A stretch of 51,945 bases of DNA from Helochares maculicollis (taxonomy: Eukaryota > Arthropoda > Insecta > Coleoptera > Hydrophilidae), in NCBI GenBank assembly GCA_033557835.1, contig JAWQRO010000156.1, forward strand, positions 1 to 51,945. The letters run 5' to 3'. Of the stretch, positions 1 to 9,716 are shown piece by piece (position 1 is the stretch's first letter; each line of letters begins with the position of its first letter). Under the pieces are notes generated by a model that worked only from the letters and a program-made list of their open reading frames with translations, made no database searches and had not been told where the DNA came from. A program made the translations under genes and the position numbers.

Positions 1-225
1 CCTAAAAAAATGCATGCGTGGAAAGCGATTTTCATCAATAATTAAGGTCATAACAGATGTGGAAACGTATCTTGCAGCCCTACCTGATTTTCACTTTAGG
101 AATGGAACTCATGGATTGGAATCTCTTTGGAAGAAGTGTATTGATGCTCAGGCAGACTATATTGGATATTAATGTTTAGAGTTGTGGTTTTCTTATAGAG
201 CCGCAAAATTTATTGGTCAACTTAG
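1..225 (+). mobile_element. 3' end of a mariner relic (same family as 3633-4865)
   Basis: The first 170 bases align with the C-terminal part of the transposase relic at about 4661-4796: both contain a GTGGAAAG-TTTTCATC block, then a GAGGTCATAACAGATGTGGAA-like block and an ATTGGAATCTC block. After the stop region comes a terminal repeat (TTCTTATAGAGCCGCAAAAT...) that matches the right terminus of the 3633-4865 element. It ends near 225, followed by TA (226-227), as expected for mariner. The rest lies left of the window. It sits in the intron upstream of the AGAP exon. Family identity is clear from the internal comparison; the exact end is approximate. Confidence 0.75.
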
Positions 226-446
226 TAGAGTAAAATTCGACCATTATAATCTGCATTTTTTTTAGTTAGTTAAAAATAATACGAAGTCTTGCATTTCAAA
301 CTTATTCTTTATTGTCGCATTACTAAAATTTATTTTAGTAAGGCAATCATGATAAAATCGTTACTAATCATGTACCAATTCGATAAAACTTTAACAACCA
401 TTTCTTGACGCTTAAATGTATTAAACATACGATTTTTTGTTTACAG

Positions 447-679
447 ATTCATTCGTTAATAGCCAAGAATGGACCCTCTCTCGTTCCGTCCCAGATTTAA
501 GGCTAGGCATAGTAGGCTCCCTTTCGTCGGGAAAATCTGCTCTAGTTCATCGCTACCTCACGGGGTCATATATGCAGGAAGAGTCTCCAGAAGGTGGACG
601 ATTCAAAAAGGAAATTTTAGTTGACAATCAAAGTTACTTGTTGTTGATCAGAGACGAAGGAGGATCACCGGAGCTGCAG
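447..679 (+). CDS. CenG1A: Internal exon of an AGAP/centaurin-gamma Arf-GAP (GTPase-like domain)
   Basis: This is a single internal exon. It is preceded by a pyrimidine-rich acceptor (TTTTTTGTTTACAG, ending at 446) and followed by a donor (CAG|GTACGA at 680). It starts two bases into a codon and ends on a codon boundary, giving about 77 residues. The translation contains SQEWTLSRSVPDLRLGIVG, the P-loop GSLSSGKSA, then VHRYLTGSY, EESPEGGRFKKE and LLLIRDEGG. These are the hallmark residues of the Ras-like GTPase domain of AGAP proteins, which carry a GTPase-like domain, a PH domain, an Arf-GAP domain and ankyrin repeats and act in Arf-dependent membrane traffic. The SGKS nucleotide-binding lysine and serine are intact and there is no frame break. 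The exon coding the next GTPase motifs is not recognisable downstream before the ASK1 gene at 48.9 kb, which is odd. The gene name is by resemblance to the insect orthologue. Confidence 0.85.
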
Positions 680-815
680 GTACGACATTACAGATTCTCT
701 AAGGCCTTAAACTTAGTTGCTAGTACACTTTAGTTGCTCTTATTATAAGTTATTGTAACAATATGAAAATTTATGATCATGACGGCAACGTTCCTATACT
801 GTATATTTCTATCTA

Positions 816-2110
816 CGAGGTGTGTTCAAAAAGTATCGCGAATTTTGTGTTTTTTCAAAAATTATTTATTTATTCATGAATATCTATTTTCTCCTCTTCA
901 AAGTAATCCCCATGAGATATTAAACACTTGTGCCAACGTTTTTTCCAATCTTCGAAGCACTTCAATAAACTTTCGTTTATCTTGTTCAGCTCCTCCTTCG
1001 ATGCCATCTTTATCTCGTCAATATTGGCGTAGCGTCGTCCTTTCATGGGCCTCTTTAGTTTCGGGAACAAGAAAAAGTCGCAGGGGACCAGATCTGGGGA
1101 ATATGGTGGCTGCGGCATCATTAGTGTGTTGATTTTGGCCAAAAAGTCGCGCACAAGCAACGATGTGTGAGCAGGGGCGATATCGTGGTGCAAAAGCCAA
1201 TTTTTGTTCTTCCCCAAATCCGGGCGTTTCTGGCGGATTACTTCACGCAAATTGCGCATAACTTGTGGCTAAGATTCCTTATTGACCGTTCTACCTTGTG
1301 GTAAGAACTCACGATGCACCACGCCCCTGCAATTGAAAAAAACGGTAAGTAAAACTTTCACAGTTGACCGAGCTTGGCGCGCTTTTTTCGGTGTTCGTTT
1401 GCGCGGCAGCTTCCATTGAGATGATTGAGCTTTGGTTTCCACGTCATAACCGTAGACCCACAATTCGTGGCCAGTTATGACCCTCTGGAGCAAATTTGAG
1501 TCGTCGCGGACAGAGTCCAACAGCTCATTAGCAATTTTCATTCGAAACTGTTTTTGGTCGAAATTGAGCAATTTTCGTACGAATTTCGCGGCAACCCGCT
1601 CATGCCCAAATCATTGACAAAAATCGAATGACACAAGCCAATCGATATGTCTAGGTCTTCAGCAACTTCTCTAACGGTGATTCGACGATTGGCCAATACC
1701 ATTTTCTTCACTTCATCAATTTTTTCGTCTGTTGTTGAAGTGCTCGTTCACATCTTCTCGTCCTTCTGAGAACATTTTGTACCACCGATAAACGTTGCTT
1801 CGGTCCAAGGTAGCTTCTCCGTATGCCACAGTCAACATTCGGAATACATCCGCGCACTTGATTTCGTTTTTCACACAAAATTTGATACAGGTTCTTTGAT
1901 CCATTTTTTTGAATAGGTAAAAATCGAAGACGAGTCAAAACACGTGCAAGCAAAGCAGCTGTCAACAAATAACTGAACATTCAAAATGGCCGAACCTGTC
2001 GGTATAAGTGACAGGCATGAGTACTAATATAACGTCACAAAAAAATCGAAATTCGAATATACGTAGCCCGCGAAAATTCAAAATTCACGATACTTATTGA
2101 ACACACCTCG
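816..2110 (-). mobile_element. Mariner element, CGAGG-terminus family, copy A (1295 bp)
   Basis: The element is bounded by TA target duplications (814-815 and 2111-2112). Its terminal inverted repeats of about 32 bp begin CGAGGTGTGTTCAA and are nearly identical at both ends (mismatches such as AAAAAGTATCGCG against ATAAGTATCGTG). The transposase relic reads on the minus strand. A second copy lies at 46081-47288 in the same orientation. The length is close to that of a complete mariner, so this copy is nearly full length although dead. Confidence 0.93.
870..1904 (-). pseudogene. Mariner (DD34D) transposase relic, copy A
   Basis: On the minus strand, translation starts MDQRTCIKFCVKNEIKCAD, the usual N-terminal helix-turn-helix region of this mariner group. 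It continues through YRWYKMFSEGRED, KKMVLANRRITVREVAEDL, the segment ITGHELWVYGYDVETKAQS, and HHDIAPAHTS...PYSPDLVPCD. It ends with WHKCLISHGDYFEEEK and a stop at 870-872. The second and third catalytic aspartates are present with exactly 34 residues between them. The first motif reads GHE where GDE is usual, so the first catalytic Asp is lost. The reading frame changes after residue about 55 and again near 1600, so no full-length protein can be made. Open stretches on the plus strand here (for example 773-1132) are shadows. Confidence 0.9.
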
Positions 2111-2310
2111 TATTAGTGGGCACTACCCAGCCTTTCGTATTAATTTTTTAAATATGATAGTAGAGTTGAGAAAGAAGGTTGGGCTCATAGTTACTATTAC
2201 CCTTTATATTTACGATGAGCACATACAAAAGTTTAAAAATTCTTTTCCTAGAAATTTATGCACACATTAAGATTTTGAATTATAACCACCATTCATTTCA
2301 GCCGAAATTT

Positions 2311-2704
2311 CTAACTAGGCATACATCCTCCACGTATGTACTCTGAATATATGCTTGCATAAACGAGGAAGGGGAGTGTGAATCCGGCGGAGCCCATTAA
2401 ACCATATACCATTTGGGGCGGTCGTAAAACTGTGTCTTTCATGTTCGACTGTAAATCTTTTATAGTTTTTGCGTTTCGTACGGTCATTATGCACACTGTG
2501 GTGCTTCTTTGTTACTTGGCTTCCATTCGAAGTGTATTTGGCGGGTGAACGACCGATTGCGAGTTTACAGGTAGAAAGAGAAGAGAACTCATTAATCAAT
2601 CGCAAGGTGCAATTTGTAGTGATTCTTGTCAAGTTCGTTACGCCATGAGTTGGCGGATTTATCAAAGATTCAACAATACAGTCTGGTCCACAGAGCAGTG
2701 CCAT
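2311..2704 (-). other. Unrecognised open region, two overlapping frames
   Basis: One minus-strand frame is open for 129 codons (2704 to 2315). A second frame, overlapping its 3' half, is open for about 61 codons (2496 to 2311) and has a hydrophobic segment (MVYGLMGSAGFTLPFLVYAS) near the C-terminus. The region is visibly less AT-rich than its flanks. I recognise no domain. It could be a decayed processed gene with one frameshift, or chance. No splice sites or polyadenylation signal support it convincingly. Confidence 0.2.
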
Positions 2705-3630
2705 AATGACAGTGGGGTAATGGTCCCCAGCAGATTCATGGGGTTAATGCAGCGTCATTACCGCAACTGTAACACTTCCATGTATACTCGCAATACATGC
2801 CACATGAATCCAGACGTCGCATAAATCGTATTCATAAACTGTCCCACACCGCTTTGGACGTATACTAGAGGATAATACCGTGTTACACCCTTCAGGTTTT
2901 AGGGGAATTGAAATAATGCAAGCTCCTACGCAAATTTATAGCGTTGTCTTCTTATTGCCGCCGAAATTATAATTATTTAGATGGGGAGGATCACTGAGAT
3001 TTAATTTATTAGAAATATTGGTCTGGCGATAAGGGATTCATATAAGGATAGTCGAAAATACTTGCTGGAATATTAAATATTTGAACATGTTTTTCCGGAA
3101 CCTTGTTAAGTTTGGTGTCTTTTTCTTCTGCAACGGAATCAGACGAAGAATTATTTTTGAAGTATGTATATTCAAACAGCAAACAATTAAATACCACAAA
3201 AGTGACCCAGAATTGCTAAAAATCTTGACCAAGTGTAATCATAGATTTAAATTCGTGAGTTTTTTTATTCTGCTCGCAAGTATGTCGCAAACCAATTTAT
3301 TTTTTACATCACTACTATTAAACCAAACAAATGAATAATCTATAAACTATTGTTTGCTTTTTCTATTGTTTTTAAATCTGATTACAAATTGTAATATCAA
3401 TTCATTTGTGAGTTCTTCTGCCCTATAATTATTCTAAAATGGATTTAAAGGTGTCATAGTGTGAACAAATGTGACATTGTAGAGCAATGATAAAAGATAA
3501 ATGAAATGATTGCATTTATCTTAAGATGAGCCGATGTTTAGATCTAATTGTTGATTATTTATATTAAAAAAGTCTCCGTATATGTATGTCTTCGAGGAAC
3601 AATTTTAAATCCTAATAATAGAATCAAATA
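2705..3630. other. AT-rich non-coding stretch
   Basis: I see no conserved coding segment, RNA gene or repeat here. Short open frames at 3009-3338 overlap on both strands and look like chance. It separates two mariner insertions. Confidence 0.5.
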
Positions 3631-3632
3631 TA

Positions 3633-4865
3633 CCAGGCTCGTCAATAAGTTTTGCGATTCGATAAGAGAAGGCACTGCTACTAGCCTACTTTTTTTGTTA
3701 TATTGGTACACTCTTCATATGAACATATGTGAAGTGTCATTTCAATTCAATTCATTCACTGTATACAAGCCATTTAGTATAGACTTGTCACAGTATTTTC
3801 TTTTTACTATGGAAGCATCAAGTGTTGTACAGTGATTAAATTTCTGTTTTTGGATGGTTTAAAATCAAAAGGAAATTTATGAATACATGTTGAAAGTGTG
3901 TAAGGACTCTTTGCCTCATATTAGTAGAGTAGAAAGATGGGTTGCTGAATTTAAACGTGGTTGTACAAGCCTTAAAAAAGATCCACGTCAAGGAAGTCGA
4001 AAAGCAGCAACAACACCACAAATCGTAGAAAAATACAGGATACCGTATTTGGAAATCGTTGAGTGACTGAAAGAGAATTAGTAGAATCTCTAGGCATCTC
4101 ATTAGGGAGTGCAGGTAACATTTTGACTGTATTGGGTTTTACAAAGTTATGTGGGTGCTGCATTCACTGGCAATTGAACAAAAACATTGGAATGCGACGT
4201 TCTCAGTATGATTTACAGCATTTTCGAAAGGATAAAATGGATTTTAGGCGTCGATTCATCACTTCGGATGAGACTTAAGGCTATTACCATGATTTTGTAT
4301 AAGAACAAGAGACTAAAAAGTGGTGTGAACCTAGTCCTTCAGCTTTGTAACGATTCTGTGTCCAGAATTCGGAAAAAAAGTGTTAGCATCAGTTTTTTTG
4401 GAATGTGAAAGCGATTTCGTTTATGGGTTACTTGTAAACTGGTAAAACAATAAATTCTGAATATTGTAATCTTGTAGACCAGCTGATGGCAAAAATTTCA
4501 GGAAAGAAGCCAGGTTTGCAGGATAAAAAAAACATTTTTCATTAGGACAATGCATTATGTGACAAGAGCATATTGACAATCGCTAAAGTCCATGAATTGA
4601 AGGTCAATTTGCTAGAGCATCCACCGTATTCACCAGAATTAGCGACTTCCATCTGTTTCCAGACCTAAAAAACTGTATACGTGGAAAGTGTTTTTCATCA
4701 AATGATGAGGTCATAACAGATGTGGAAGCATGTGGAATTCATACATTGGAATCTCGTTGGAACAAGTGTGATGTTTAGGGTGACTATACTGAATAATAAA
4801 GTTTAATTTCAAACCATAAATTTGTGTTTTTCTTATCGAACCGCAAAACTTATTGAACAGCCTGG
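3633..4865 (+). mobile_element. Complete-length mariner relic, irritans-like (1233 bp)
   Basis: TA duplications at 3631-3632 and 4866-4867 flank inverted repeats of about 36 bp. The left end begins CCAGGCTCGTCAATAAGT and the right end, read inward, begins CCAGGCTGTTCAATAAGT. Both continue TTTGCG(A/G)TTCGATAAGA. The length is typical of a full mariner element. The transposase relic runs on the plus strand. Assignment to the irritans subfamily rests on the style of the C-terminal residues and termini and is inference. Confidence 0.92.
3809..4796 (+). pseudogene. Mariner transposase relic (irritans-like)
   Basis: The frame starts at an ATG (MEASSVVQ) but meets a stop after eight codons. Pieces in different frames then give recognisable mariner segments. 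One is an N-terminal region with RVERWVAEFKRG and DPRQGSRKA. Another reads TERELVESLGISLGSAGNIL (4063-4160), the second helix-turn-helix. A C-terminal block has LLEHPPYSPELA, then GKCFSSNDEV and a terminal GDYTE before stops at 4794. The aspartate of the third catalytic motif (PPYSPDLAPSD) is not readable without a frame change. Many stops and indels make it an old dead copy. The relic at 1-225 is a second member. Confidence 0.85.
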
Positions 4866-4867
4866 TA

Positions 4868-5479
4868 GATAAGGTCCAGAGAGTATAAATAGACGGGACA
4901 ATTATGTACGTGCAGTAATAAATGTATGACAAATACTACCACCAATATTAACACAAGAATGCATCAAACTGTGCAGAGCAACGAATAAGCATTCTCGTAT
5001 TTTAGAATCCTGTCCAATGAAATAAATAATACAGAAACGTTTTATATTTACTGCCATAAACAAGGCGATTTAATATATAGGACAACATCCAGAATCGTGA
5101 ATATGTATTATCGGGGTGTTGTAAATCATCACGACTAAAAATATTCGCTCTTTTATTTCATTTCGGCAACGAAACAAACCCGTAAAAGATTTCATAACAT
5201 ATCCCATACACTGTAATATATCTCAGGGGAGGAAAAGAATATGGGAGAAAGATGTATGCGCTAACGGACGCCGACTATAACACAAGATGTGTAAAAGCAT
5301 CCATCTGAAAGTAATTCGCGCATTTTTTCAAAAAGCGCGTCGTAAAAACACATCCGGTTCTGAATAAGAGGATGGGCATGTGTTGGACGAGCGAAACATT
5401 TTGAGGAATAGTTTTCGGTTCATCAAACAAAAATAAAGCACAAGAAATAAGCTCGTAGTTTGGATGTGGACCTCTTATT
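4868..5479. other. Non-coding stretch without recognisable features
   Basis: No open frame of note, RNA gene or transposon terminus is visible. Short open frames here show no familiar motif. Confidence 0.5.
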
Positions 5480-5745
5480 GAAATGAGTATACAAGCACAA
5501 ATAAAGCACTATCATAAAGCTGAAATAAAAATAGTCACCCTTGTTGAAACAAGAACGGACAATGGGTCTTTGAAACAATGACAGTCGCTTAAATAAGACG
5601 TCGTTGAAATCTTAGTTTGCTGAAATTAGAAGCCGCTGAAACAAAGCGAGTTGTTGAAGTAAGTAGTCTATGAAACAAAGACAGTTACTAAAATAAGGAT
5701 ACTCGTTGAAAACAAAAATAGTGTTTAATGTAAAAATAGTCACTA
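5480..5745 (+). repeat. Degenerate tandem repeat, about 15-25 bp unit (TGAAACAAAGACAGT-like)
   Basis: Words of the form GTTGAAACAAGAACGGAC, TTGAAACAATGACAGTCGC, CGTTGAAAT, GCTGAAACAAAGCGAG, GTTGAAGTAAGTAG, ATGAAACAAAGACAGT and CGTTGAAAACAAAAATAG follow one another at intervals of roughly 20-30 bases. The recurring core is (T/G)TTGAAACAAAGACAGT. The array is too diverged to give an exact period by eye. Confidence 0.6.
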
Positions 5746-5879
5746 ACATGAGTAGAGTTGACAGTATAGGGTAGAATCAAAAGTAAAGAGTAAAATCCCG
5801 ACATATTGGTAAAAAATGAGTGTTCCAAAGCAAAATATAATGCAGCAGCAATCAATGCGTTTAAATAAAGTGCTTTCAG

Positions 5880-6063
5880 TATGCACTCTAATATTATTCG
5901 CCTGCGGCAATTGAAACGATTCCTGGAATTACGTAGAGGGCAAGACACCTCGAAAATCCAGCTTTCAAAAGAGATTGTCGATACTTTGAGTTTTATTTGT
6001 GCTTTATTGCAACTTCGTCATAAAATACGCGCTATAGAAAGTAAAAACCAAGAAAAGGAATAA
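5880..6063 (+). CDS. Candidate terminal exon or small ORF, charged helical, unrecognised
   Basis: An acceptor-like GTGCTTTCAG lies immediately before an open frame of 60 codons starting ATGCACTCTAAT. It ends in TAA and is followed at once by an AATAATAAA stretch that could serve as a polyadenylation signal. The product is rich in Arg, Lys, Glu and Leu (RLRQLKRFLELRRGQDTSK, LLQLRHKIRAIESKNQEKE), compatible with amphipathic helix or coiled coil. A different frame just upstream (5818-5917) starts MSVPKQNIMQQQ and contains a hydrophobic stretch before a stop. I recognise no family, and chance is a serious alternative. Confidence 0.22.
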
Positions 6064-6493
6064 TAAAAAGTAGCAAGAGGATCGTAAACTTGGTCGCTAT
6101 CACAGTAGTTAGAGCATCATTTTTATTACAATCGTTTCATTCGTTCGGTTTTGAAAGATGTGGCGGCCACCACTCCTCAATTTATCTCCAATGATATATA
6201 TACACCGCAAGCTCCATGTGCACTTTAGAACGTGATTCTTGTTGAGAATTTTTATTTTACAAAATCGTCTGGAAATTCTCTTTCCGAATATTGGAAATAA
6301 AAGGAGTTTTTCAGTGCTTCTTTTCGTGTCAAAAAAAGGTTTACCGCAGTCTTCTGCAGACTCAGTTTACTTATGTACAGCAAATGGAATTATAGCGCGT
6401 AGGAAGGTAATATGTTGGAATATCGATTATGTGCCAGGATAAGCAGGGATACCCTGCGTATAACAGCTGAAAACGTGCTTTCAGGAGTCAACA

Positions 6494-6565
6494 GGTTCCA
6501 TGGTGTAATGGTTAGCACTCTGGACTCTGAATCCAGCGATCCGAGTTCAAATCTCGGTGGGACCT
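6494..6565 (+). tRNA. tRNA-Gln: tRNA-Gln (anticodon CTG)
   Basis: The 72-base sequence folds as a canonical cloverleaf. The acceptor stem GGTTCCA pairs with TGGGACC, with one G-T pair and discriminator T. The D arm contains the A-box TGGTGTAATGGTTAGCAC. The anticodon stem CTGGA/TCCAG encloses the loop CTCTGAA with anticodon CTG, reading CAG (Gln). The T arm is CCGAG-TTCAAAT-CTCGG and contains the B-box. There is no intron. Both internal RNA polymerase III promoter boxes are intact and a T-run terminator follows, so it looks functional. It sits between mariner insertions. Confidence 0.97.
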
Positions 6566-6569
6566 ACAC

Positions 6570-6579
6570 TTTTTTTTTT
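6570..6579 (+). terminator. RNA polymerase III T-run terminator of tRNA-Gln
   Basis: Ten consecutive T residues begin four bases after the tRNA 3' end, the standard polymerase III termination signal. Confidence 0.9.
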
Positions 6580-7479
6580 AATTTTAACTCTCTGGTTTGC
6601 CCCACAACTTGAAATTTCGTGTTATAATAGAGCGTTGAGAAATTTTTAAATGTGCATTGAGCTACTGTTGGTGGATGTAATAAGCGGAACAAACACTTAA
6701 GCCGATTATGTCGCGCCAAAAATATATTAAAAACTCAAGCACGTGCGCGTATCATTTTGATTTGAGATTAACTTTTGATTTGTTCTTTGTTATGGAACTG
6801 CCAAGAAAAGATATTTTATGCAGTTTCTTTTTATCATAAATTAGTTTCAACAATTTTAGATTATTATTAGTTGGGAATTATTTTATGCTCTCAAATACAA
6901 ACTAATTTGTTCCTAATGGTCTTCAGAAGTAATTTTTATAGTTAAATTATGATTCCGTAGTAGTTGACAAAATTGATATATTGTAGAAAAAACCTGGTCA
7001 TACATTTAACATTCAAAATATTGTCAATTGCTGGGTACTGCTTGCTTCCATCTTTCGGGTAGTCTGCAAATTGAAAAAATATTTTGAAGCGTTTTTGACT
7101 TCTTCAAAATGATACTGATTAAGTCAAGTCAGGTCAGGTATACTAAATGAGCCATGTCTGGAGACTACAGTGAGTGGGAGAGGACTTCCCATTTCATCGT
7201 TAGAGAGTTCGTTTTAACTTGCCGTGCAAAATGAAGCCGAGCGTAGTCGAATCATTTTGTTTTGTCTTTAATTGTAAATGACTGTTTTGGTTATTCCAGG
7301 TACATCCATAATGTATGTCGGTAATATATGATTTTAAAAATTAAATAAGTGAAATTTAAACCTAGCTGAACAGCTGTGATTTCTATGTCACATCTAGGGA
7401 TATAATCTTGTATTGACTTTGGTTTTGAATTTTTGTATGAAGTAAATCAATTTAGTAATGACAACACTTTTTTCTTCAA
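6580..7479. other. AT-rich non-coding stretch
   Basis: No coding motif or transposon end is recognised. A short TCAAGTCAGGTCAGGTA run at about 7122-7140 repeats the word TCAGG, but nothing else supports a function. Confidence 0.45.
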
Positions 7480-7993
7480 ACCCTTTGAACAAACAACATC
7501 AAAGGCTAATATTCATCAAAAGAAGGTTTTTTTATCCGTTTGGTGGGATTACAAGGGAATTGTCTATTTTGAACTCTTACCACTCAACCTAATGATCAAT
7601 TCTGATGTCTACATTGAACAACTAACGAAATTAAACAATGCAGTTGAAGAAAAGCGTCCCAAATTGACAAATCGGAAAAGTGTTGTATTCCATCATGACA
7701 ATGCAAGGCCACACACATCTTTGGTCACTTGGCAAAAATTATTGGAGCTTGGTTAAGATGTTTTGCCACATCTACCATATAGCCCTGACTTTGCTCCATC
7801 TGAATACTTTTTGTTTCGATCTTTACAAATATCCTTGAATGGTAAAAAATTCAATAATGATGATGGTGTCAAATCATACCTGATTCAGTTTTTTGCTAAT
7901 AAAAACCAGAAGTTTTATGAACGTGGGATTATGATGCTGCCCGAAAGATGCCAAAAGGTCATTGATCAAAATGTGCAAGACATTACAGAATAA
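7480..7993 (+). pseudogene. C-terminal half of a mariner transposase (DD34D), one stop
   Basis: The frame gives KPFEQTTSKANIHQKKVFLS, VWWDYKGIVYFELLP, then VVFHHDNARPHTSLVTWQK with the second catalytic Asp (HHDNARPH). A TAA at 7754-7756 replaces an expected Trp codon in the ELGW motif. The same frame then resumes as DVLPHLPYSPDFAPSEYFLF, where the third catalytic Asp is changed to Glu (PSE for PSD). The C-terminus KNQKFYERGIMMLPERCQKV...ITE ends in TAA at 7993. The first catalytic motif is absent through truncation. This is the best preserved transposase coding stretch in the window, but it is inactive. Confidence 0.9.
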
Positions 7994-8068
7994 AGTTATT
8001 TAGTTCCATGAAAAAATTGTCTTTGATTTTCTAAAAAAAAATCCGCAATTACTTAGTTGCCAACCCAA
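7480..8068 (+). mobile_element. 5'-truncated mariner with TTGGGTTGGCAAC terminus
   Basis: The right end, read inward on the minus strand, is TTGGGTTGGCAACTAAGTAA followed by TTGCGGATTTTTT. This is the style of terminal repeat common in insect mariners, and it is followed by TA at 8069-8070. Transposase homology begins abruptly near 7480 and there is no matching left terminal repeat upstream, so the 5' half is missing. The exact left limit is uncertain. Confidence 0.85.
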
Positions 8069-8279
8069 TATGTTGCTGATTCAACCAACAGTCCATATGG
8101 TCTTTTTTGGTAAAGTGGAGTCGAATCGTCTTAGAGTTTTTTTTATCTTTATCTGGTTTTGCAATAATATTATGATGAATTTTTTTAGTTGTTGAGATTC
8201 TTTGTCAATTTTGCTACAGAAATTTTGTTTTTATTTTACTTTGTTTCTATATGGTTATTTTTAAATTCTATGTTGCTTA

Positions 8280-9541
8280 CCAGGTGCGAAAGTTTAAAAT
8301 GGCGTTTCTTCCATGAAAAATACGCAACTATTTAAGAACAATGGTAAAACGTTTTTTATTCAAAGTATTGGCTCTCGCTTTTAACACATTTTATCCATCT
8401 CTCGGGCAATTTATCATTCCAAAAGATGGCTTAAATTTTCATTAATACCCATTCATCGATGTTTGTATATTCTCAAAAGTCTTGGAGTGTTACTAAACCA
8501 GTGCCTGTCCCATCGATGAGAAGAGGTCATAATCAAAAAGCGCCAGGTCTGGTGAATACGGCGGGTGGAGTAGGAATTCCCAATCAAGCGAAGAAACCGT
8601 TTCTTTGATCACTTTGGCTGAATGTGCAGGAGCGTTCTCATGAGGCACACGCCGTGTCTTTGAGCCCATTCTGGGTGTTTTTCGATCAATGCGTGGTTTA
8701 AATTGGTCATTTGTTGTCGCTAGCGGACGGTATTAACTGTTCCACCGAGTATGAGAACCTCGTAGTATACTACTCCCTTCTCCTACTCCACCACACACAC
8801 AGCATTGTTTTCCTCTCAAACCGATCCGGTTTTGTACTCGATGTTGATGGTTGTCCTGACGTTACCCACGATTTCTTGCGTTAGGGTTTCTCAAAATATA
8901 TCTAATGTTCATCGCCAGTTACAGCCCGATGCAAACAATACATTTTTGTTGTGGCGTGTATGTAGCATTTCCCACACAATTTTTCGTCTTTCCATCTGTT
9001 GCTCGTTCAGTTTGTGTGGAACCCTTTTTTCAACTTTTTGAATCTTCCCCATGGCTCTCAGGCGATCTTGCCGACCGACTTTCAACTGCTCCTCCATCAT
9101 TTGTTATGTTTGTGTACCGTCTTCGTTCAATAATGCTTATGATTCGTCGTCTTCAAACTTTTTTGGTCAATTTTCACGTTCTTTGTCAATAACATTGAAA
9201 TCACCACTGTTGGAACGTTGAAACCAGTGTTCACAAGTCTTGACAGTTGGAGCAAGACCGCCGTAAGTCTCTCCAAGAATTCAATGACTTTCCAATGCCT
9301 TTTTCTTTTGATTGAACAAGAAAATCATTACATGTCGCAAATGCTCTTTGGTTGGCTCAAAATTCGACATGCTTAACACCAAATAGAAGTATGCTACTAC
9401 CTTGCAGACAACTTAACGAATATGATGTTTTGTAATGAGCAACCTTACCAAAAAAATGGGGCTTTGGGCGCCATGGTTACACCAATAGATTTCATGTGCC
9501 ATCTCTTGACAACAAAACGACATTTTAAACTGCGCATCTGG
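8280..9541 (-). mobile_element. Mos1-like (mauritiana-type) mariner, copy 1 (1262 bp)
   Basis: TA duplications at 8278-8279 and 9542-9543 flank inverted repeats. The left end reads CAGGTGCGAAAGTTTAAAAT. The right end, read inward, reads CCAGATGCGCAGTTTAAAAT and continues GTCGTTTTGTTGTCAAGAGA. Two other members are at 34231-35237 and 49681-50898. The terminus resembles the published Mos1 end (CCAGGTGTACAAGT...) in the outer 14 bases, and the transposase shares Mos1-group motifs. Confidence 0.92.
8356..9370 (-). pseudogene. Mos1-like mariner transposase relic, copy 1
   Basis: The minus-strand start ATGTCGAATTTTGAGCCAA at 9370 matches the N-terminus of the other copies (MSNFEPxKE). The best stretch (9100-8909) has a QLKVGRQDRLRAMGKIQKVE run followed by VPHKLNEQQMERRKIVWEML, the linker region of mauritiana-type mariners. 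Towards the C-terminus the second catalytic motif reads HENAPA where HDNAPA is standard, so the second Asp is lost. The end YFE-stop falls at 8356-8358. Frameshifts and stops break the frame repeatedly. Confidence 0.87.
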
Positions 9542-9716
9542 TAGTACTATTTTCTTGATTTTGTTTTGTCATTTCATGATAAAAATGCATTTAGATAGTC
9601 ATTCCATGATGTTTTGTAATGTTCGCAATGAATTTTCTTTACTTCATTAAATAGGTCGATGAGTAATTTATACCAGGTATTTGGTAGTTTGTCCTTACAT
9701 GCAGAATTTTGGTGAC

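Noticed and set aside
773..1132. 119-codon plus-strand open frame
   Set aside because: It is antisense to the mariner transposase relic at 870-1904; the minus strand carries the recognisable motifs.
6239..6612. Open frames around the tRNA gene
   Set aside because: One frame runs through the tRNA itself; neither has coding features.
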